A DNA stretch of 33,670 nt from Rhodococcoides fascians A44A (GTDB lineage Bacteria; Actinomycetota; Actinomycetes; Mycobacteriales; Mycobacteriaceae). Position numbers and translations under genes: made by a program. The DNA lies in assembly GCF_000760735.1 (NCBI RefSeq), contig NZ_JMEX01000008.1, forward strand, positions 2,686,400-2,720,069, given 5' to 3'. Under the pieces are notes generated by a model. That model was given only the letters and a program-made list of their open reading frames with translations, was not told the origin of the DNA and searched no databases. Below are positions 31,601 through 33,670 of the stretch, one piece after another (position 1 is the first letter of the stretch; each line of letters starts with the position of its first letter).

Positions 31601-33670
31601 AGGACGCGTTGGAATGTTGCGATGAATCGGTCGATGGTGGCGGGGGTGAACAGTTCGGTGGCGTAGGTGAGGTATCCGACCATGCCGTGGGGGGTGTCTG
31701 TGAGGTCGAGATCGAGATCGGTCTTGGCCGCGTCCAACCCCGTGGATGCGCCCGACGGAAGTACTGATTCGACCAGGCCCGGCAGCAACGAACCCACCTC
31801 ACCGGTTTCGGTGTCGGTGCTGTTGTGGGTGAGGAGGATTTGGAAGAGGGGTGTGCGGTTGGTGGTGCGGGGTGTGTTGGTGGTGCGGGTGATGGTTTCG
31901 AAGGGTGCGTGTTGGTGGGCGAGGCCGTCGAGGATGGTGTGGTGGGTGGTGGTGAGTAGGTCGGTGATGGTGTCGGTGGGGTGGAGGTGGTGGCGTAGGG
32001 GGAGGGTGTTGACGAAGTAGCCGATGAGGTTTTCGAGTCCGTGTTCGGTGCGTCCGCCGACGGGGGATCCGATGATGATGTCGGTGCCGGCGCCGAGCAG
32101 TGATGCGGTGATGGCGGTGACGGTGTGGGTGAGGGTGAACATCGAGACGCCGTGCTGGGTGGCGACGGTGCGGGCTGCGGCGGCGGTGTGGGGGTCGATG
32201 GTGAAGGTGATGTCGGTGCCGTGGCCGGTGGGGTGTGCGGGGCGGGGGTGGTCGAGGGTGATGATCGATTCGTCGGGGGCGTCGGTGAGGGTGGTGCGCC
32301 AGTAGTCGAGGTGGCGGGAGAGTTCGGAGGTGGGGTCGGCGGCGTCGCCGAGGGTGGTGCGTTGCCAGGTGGCGTAGTGGGCGTAGGTGACCGGTAGTGG
32401 TGTCCAGGTCGGTGCGGTGCCGGCCTGTCGTGCGGTGTAGGCGGCGGCGAGGTCGGTGAGCAGGGCGGGGGTGGACCATTCGTCGATCGCGTGGTGGTGC
32501 GCGATGAGGGCGATGGTCCATTCGGTGTCGCCGGTGCGCAGGACAGCGACGCGGAGTGGGAGGTCGGTGGCGAGATCGAACCCGGCGGCGATGAGAGCGG
32601 CGATACGGGCGTCGACGGGTCCGCTTTGGCGTAGGTCGGTGATCTCGATGGAGAGTCGTTCGGTGATGTGGGTGGGTTCGACGATGTGTTGGGTGAGGGT
32701 GCCGTCGTGTTCGACGAGCAGGGTGCGCAGGGGGTGGTGGCGGGTGACGAGGTCGCCGATGGCGGTGGTGAAGGCTGCGGTGTCGAGGTTTCCGGTGAGG
32801 GTCCAGATCGTGGGGACGACGTACTGGGAGGCGGGTCCGCCGAGTTGGTCGATGATCCAGAGTGCTTGTTGGCCGTAGGAGGCGGGGATCGGGTCGGTGA
32901 GCGTGATGTCGGTGATGCGTACTGGTGACAGGTGTGCTGTGGCGCCGTCGCCGGTGGTGTCGAGGGTGGCGATGGTGGTGTCGACGAGGTGCGCGAGGCC
33001 GGTGATGGTGGGGGTGGTGAACACTTCGCGCAGGGTCAGGGAGGTGCCGAGCTCGGCGTTGATGCGGGCGGCGACGCGGGTCGCGGTCAGGGAGTGCCCG
33101 CCGAGGCGGAAGAAATCGTCGTCGATCGACAGCGCTGCATCACTCGGAAGTCCCAACACGTCGCTGAAGATGCCCGCAAGAGTGAACTCCGTTGCAGTGG
33201 CAGGAGCACTTCCACCGGCCAACGCACTGGTCAGGTCGGGTGCGGGCAGCGCCCGGCGGTCGAGCTTGCCGTTGGGGGTGACGGGGATGGTGTCGATGGG
33301 GATGAACACCGTGGGGATCATGTAGTCCGGTAGCCGGTCGGTGAGGAATGCCCGTAGTTCCTCGTCGGTGGCCTCATTGTCGGTGTTGTTGTCGGGGTTG
33401 GTGTTTCCGGTGTGGTAGGCGGCGAGGTATTTTCCGGTGCCGCCGGGGTGTTCGGCGGCGATGACGATGGCGGTGGAGACGGCGGGGTGGTGTTCGAGGA
33501 CGGTGCGGATGTCGTCGGTTTCGATGCGGTAGCCGCGGATCTTGACCTGATCGTCGGAGCGGCCTAGGTAGTCGAGTTGGCCGTCGGTGTTCCAGCGGAC
33601 GAGGTCGCCGGTGCGGTAGAGACGTTGGCCTGCGGTGGTGGCGATGAAGCGGGTGGCGGTGAGGTCGGGT
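28615..33670 (-). CDS. Non-ribosomal peptide synthetase, siderophore type, truncated at the window edge (A end-T-C-A-T-E-like)
   Basis: Open without interruption from the right edge to the TGA at 28615-28617; 1684 residues are visible, numbered here from the edge. Order: end of an adenylation domain (RTGDLV, RGYRIE, NGKLDRRAL, residues 1-145); carrier domain with Ser193 in GGHSL; condensation domain (about 263-706) with active HHHAIDE at 391-397; adenylation domain (about 731-1234) with TSGTTGRPKG and the specificity code D-V-P-E-A-G-T-V-E-K by alignment to GrsA; carrier domain with Ser1284 in GGDSI, the form that precedes epimerisation domains; and a terminal E-like domain (about 1320-1684) lacking the catalytic second histidine. 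There is no thioesterase. It probably builds the peptide of a formyl-hydroxyornithine siderophore with the enzymes encoded opposite. Confidence 0.93.
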   Translation of the reverse strand, partial: PDLTATRFIATTAGQRLYRTGDLVRWNTDGQLDYLGRSDDQVKIRGYRIETDDIRTVLEHHPAVSTAIVIAAEHPGGTGKYLAAYHTGNTNPDNNTDNEATDEELRAFLTDRLPDYMIPTVFIPIDTIPVTPNGKLDRRALPAPDLTSALAGGSAPATATEFTLAGIFSDVLGLPSDAALSIDDDFFRLGGHSLTATRVAARINAELGTSLTLREVFTTPTITGLAHLVDTTIATLDTTGDGATAHLSPVRITDITLTDPIPASYGQQALWIIDQLGGPASQYVVPTIWTLTGNLDTAAFTTAIGDLVTRHHPLRTLLVEHDGTLTQHIVEPTHITERLSIEITDLRQSGPVDARIAALIAAGFDLATDLPLRVAVLRTGDTEWTIALIAHHHAIDEWSTPALLTDLAAAYTARQAGTAPTWTPLPVTYAHYATWQRTTLGDAADPTSELSRHLDYWRTTLTDAPDESIITLDHPRPAHPTGHGTDITFTIDPHTAAAARTVATQHGVSMFTLTHTVTAITASLLGAGTDIIIGSPVGGRTEHGLENLIGYFVNTLPLRHHLHPTDTITDLLTTTHHTILDGLAHQHAPFETITRTTNTPRTTNRTPLFQILLTHNSTDTETGEVGSLLPGLVESVLPSGASTGLDAAKTDLDLDLTDTPHGMVGYLTYATELFTPATIDRFIATFQRVLKTLAATPDTRLAEIPVLTDPEHTQLDHWSTGPVLPNPNTTLDTLIRNRTTHTPHATAVIDDSAATTSYTDLDSRANAVAHILIERGVQVGDRVAVMLPRSVDLVTTLIAVIRAGAAYVPIDPDYPSERITHILDDASPTVVITEDFLTDPAVSARLTHGDTAAPVLTRTLTPADTAYVIFTSGTTGRPKGVMISHRAIINLIRWRQTVFPLTDGDRVLQKTSIGFDVSVPEFFWPLTVGATIRLTRPGGEKDPHYLTDILHTEPIGFVELVPTIAHAMLDTGLDLSRSHLRHLALGGEAFPTTLATTLTATNNNSTGTTVQIWNTYGPTEAAVETTGHHLNPTTTATTTTTDTYGTSVPIGQPITNTTTHVLDPWLRPVPVGITGELYLGGTQLADGYINRPDLTATRFIATTAGQRLYRTGDLVCWNHDGQLDYLGRTDDQVKIRGYRIELDDIRTVLEHHPAVSTAIVIAAEHPGGTGKYLAAYHTGNTNPDNNTDNGNTDEELRAFLTDRLPDYMIPTVFIPITEIPVTPNGKLDHRALPTPDLTTALTGGTAPTTATEITLTTIFTDVLGLPSDAPLSIDDDFFRLGGDSISSILVVSRARREGLHFTVRDVFEKRTIAGLAGVLDIPEIAADPIPLSASSTLERLREAGAEPNDWVYTELIAIDRSALSGLQSAFVSLVNRTDALRMRVSPLNRRLWTSEIAPAGTVDLSKQVVEIDPETSDSAAASRVASLISITEGLPAAIATWSTPTQSWLLVAAHAAAADRGSVHEIARILTGHVEGSATVSLETALEGVDTAGQNLDGELAQRWVDATGVSRLGDSTMWSDGNHAHIRADLAVEASDLPELIAESLRQVAQRDSTEVTVDLETTMASPRPAIGPFTATWPYISGLSEAERRQYSLLRYHNRAGRRSLRKSSNSIVLVTNTVGKLADPGSREGVETAYRCVIRFSVTDGSVELDVIGLSQSAVATLGIELSARFDAATDVKRSRV
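29981..30397 (-). repeat. Near-identical NRPS segment, copy 1 (end of second A domain)
   Basis: This segment pairs with 33254-33670 at a constant offset of 3273 bp (1091 codons, one C-A-T module). By hand alignment there are about 26 differences in 417 positions. It spans motifs A7-A10 of the adenylation domain up to the NGKLD end, outside the specificity-determining core. Confidence 0.85.
33254..33670 (-). repeat. Near-identical NRPS segment, copy 2 (end of first, partial A domain)
   Basis: Partner of 29981-30397. The match is still running at the window edge, so the duplicated tract is longer than 417 bp. Left of 33254 the two copies diverge sharply at the DNA level though the carrier domains remain homologous. 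Confidence 0.85.

Noticed and set aside
29880..33100. GTGG-rich plus-strand repeats looking like a satellite or CRISPR-like array
   Set aside because: The pattern follows codons of the NRPS (ACC, CAC) with no regular repeat-spacer unit.

Overview
The window is high-GC actinobacterial chromosome, most like Rhodococcus or a close mycolic-acid relative. The evidence is the PhoP-PhoR pair that reads like the mycobacterial one, a DUF222/HNH endonuclease of the type that is multicopy in these genomes, frequent GTG starts, and many genes whose -10 hexamer sits 6-8 nt before the start codon (leaderless transcription). The order phoP, phoR, HIT protein, then purD and purB recalls the Mycobacterium tuberculosis order Rv0757, Rv0758, Rv0759c, Rv0772, Rv0777. 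No tRNA, rRNA, CRISPR array or intact insertion sequence was seen.

Left part (1-9800): the end of a DUF222/HNH endonuclease; a small membrane protein; a TetR regulator divergent from an acyl-CoA dehydrogenase with three CAGTACTG sites between them; a protein with thirteen consecutive ten-residue repeats; a SugE/Gdx guanidinium exporter behind a guanidine-III (ykkC-III) riboswitch; a TIGR03943-type protein and its DUF318-type permease; phoP-phoR with a PhoP-box-like direct repeat in front; and an MFS exporter divergent from an HxlR regulator.

Middle part (9800-21980), mostly housekeeping: a HIT protein, a GT2-GtrA fusion overlapping a GT39/ArnT-like membrane glycosyltransferase, purD, thiM, a class I aminotransferase, a threonine aldolase, a TetR regulator, purB, a HAD phosphatase and a second HIT protein. 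Several neighbours overlap tail to tail, twice sharing a single CTAG as both stop codons.

Right part (21975-33670): a hydroxamate siderophore locus. Two FecCD permeases and an ATPase form one overlapping operon for ferric-siderophore import, followed by an ornithine N5-monooxygenase, an N-hydroxyornithine formyltransferase and a siderophore-interacting (ViuB-type) reductase. IdeR/DtxR-like boxes precede both blocks. Converging on them is a non-ribosomal peptide synthetase that runs off the right edge (A end-T-C-A-T-E-like). The inferred job is to make, take up and reduce a peptide siderophore containing N5-formyl-N5-hydroxyornithine, in the style of coelichelin or rhodochelin. Oddities are a catalytically degenerate epimerisation-like domain ending the synthetase without a thioesterase, strong mosaicism and internal duplication within the synthetase gene, a decayed ABC exporter just behind it, and no substrate-binding protein, MbtH-like protein or thioesterase in view.
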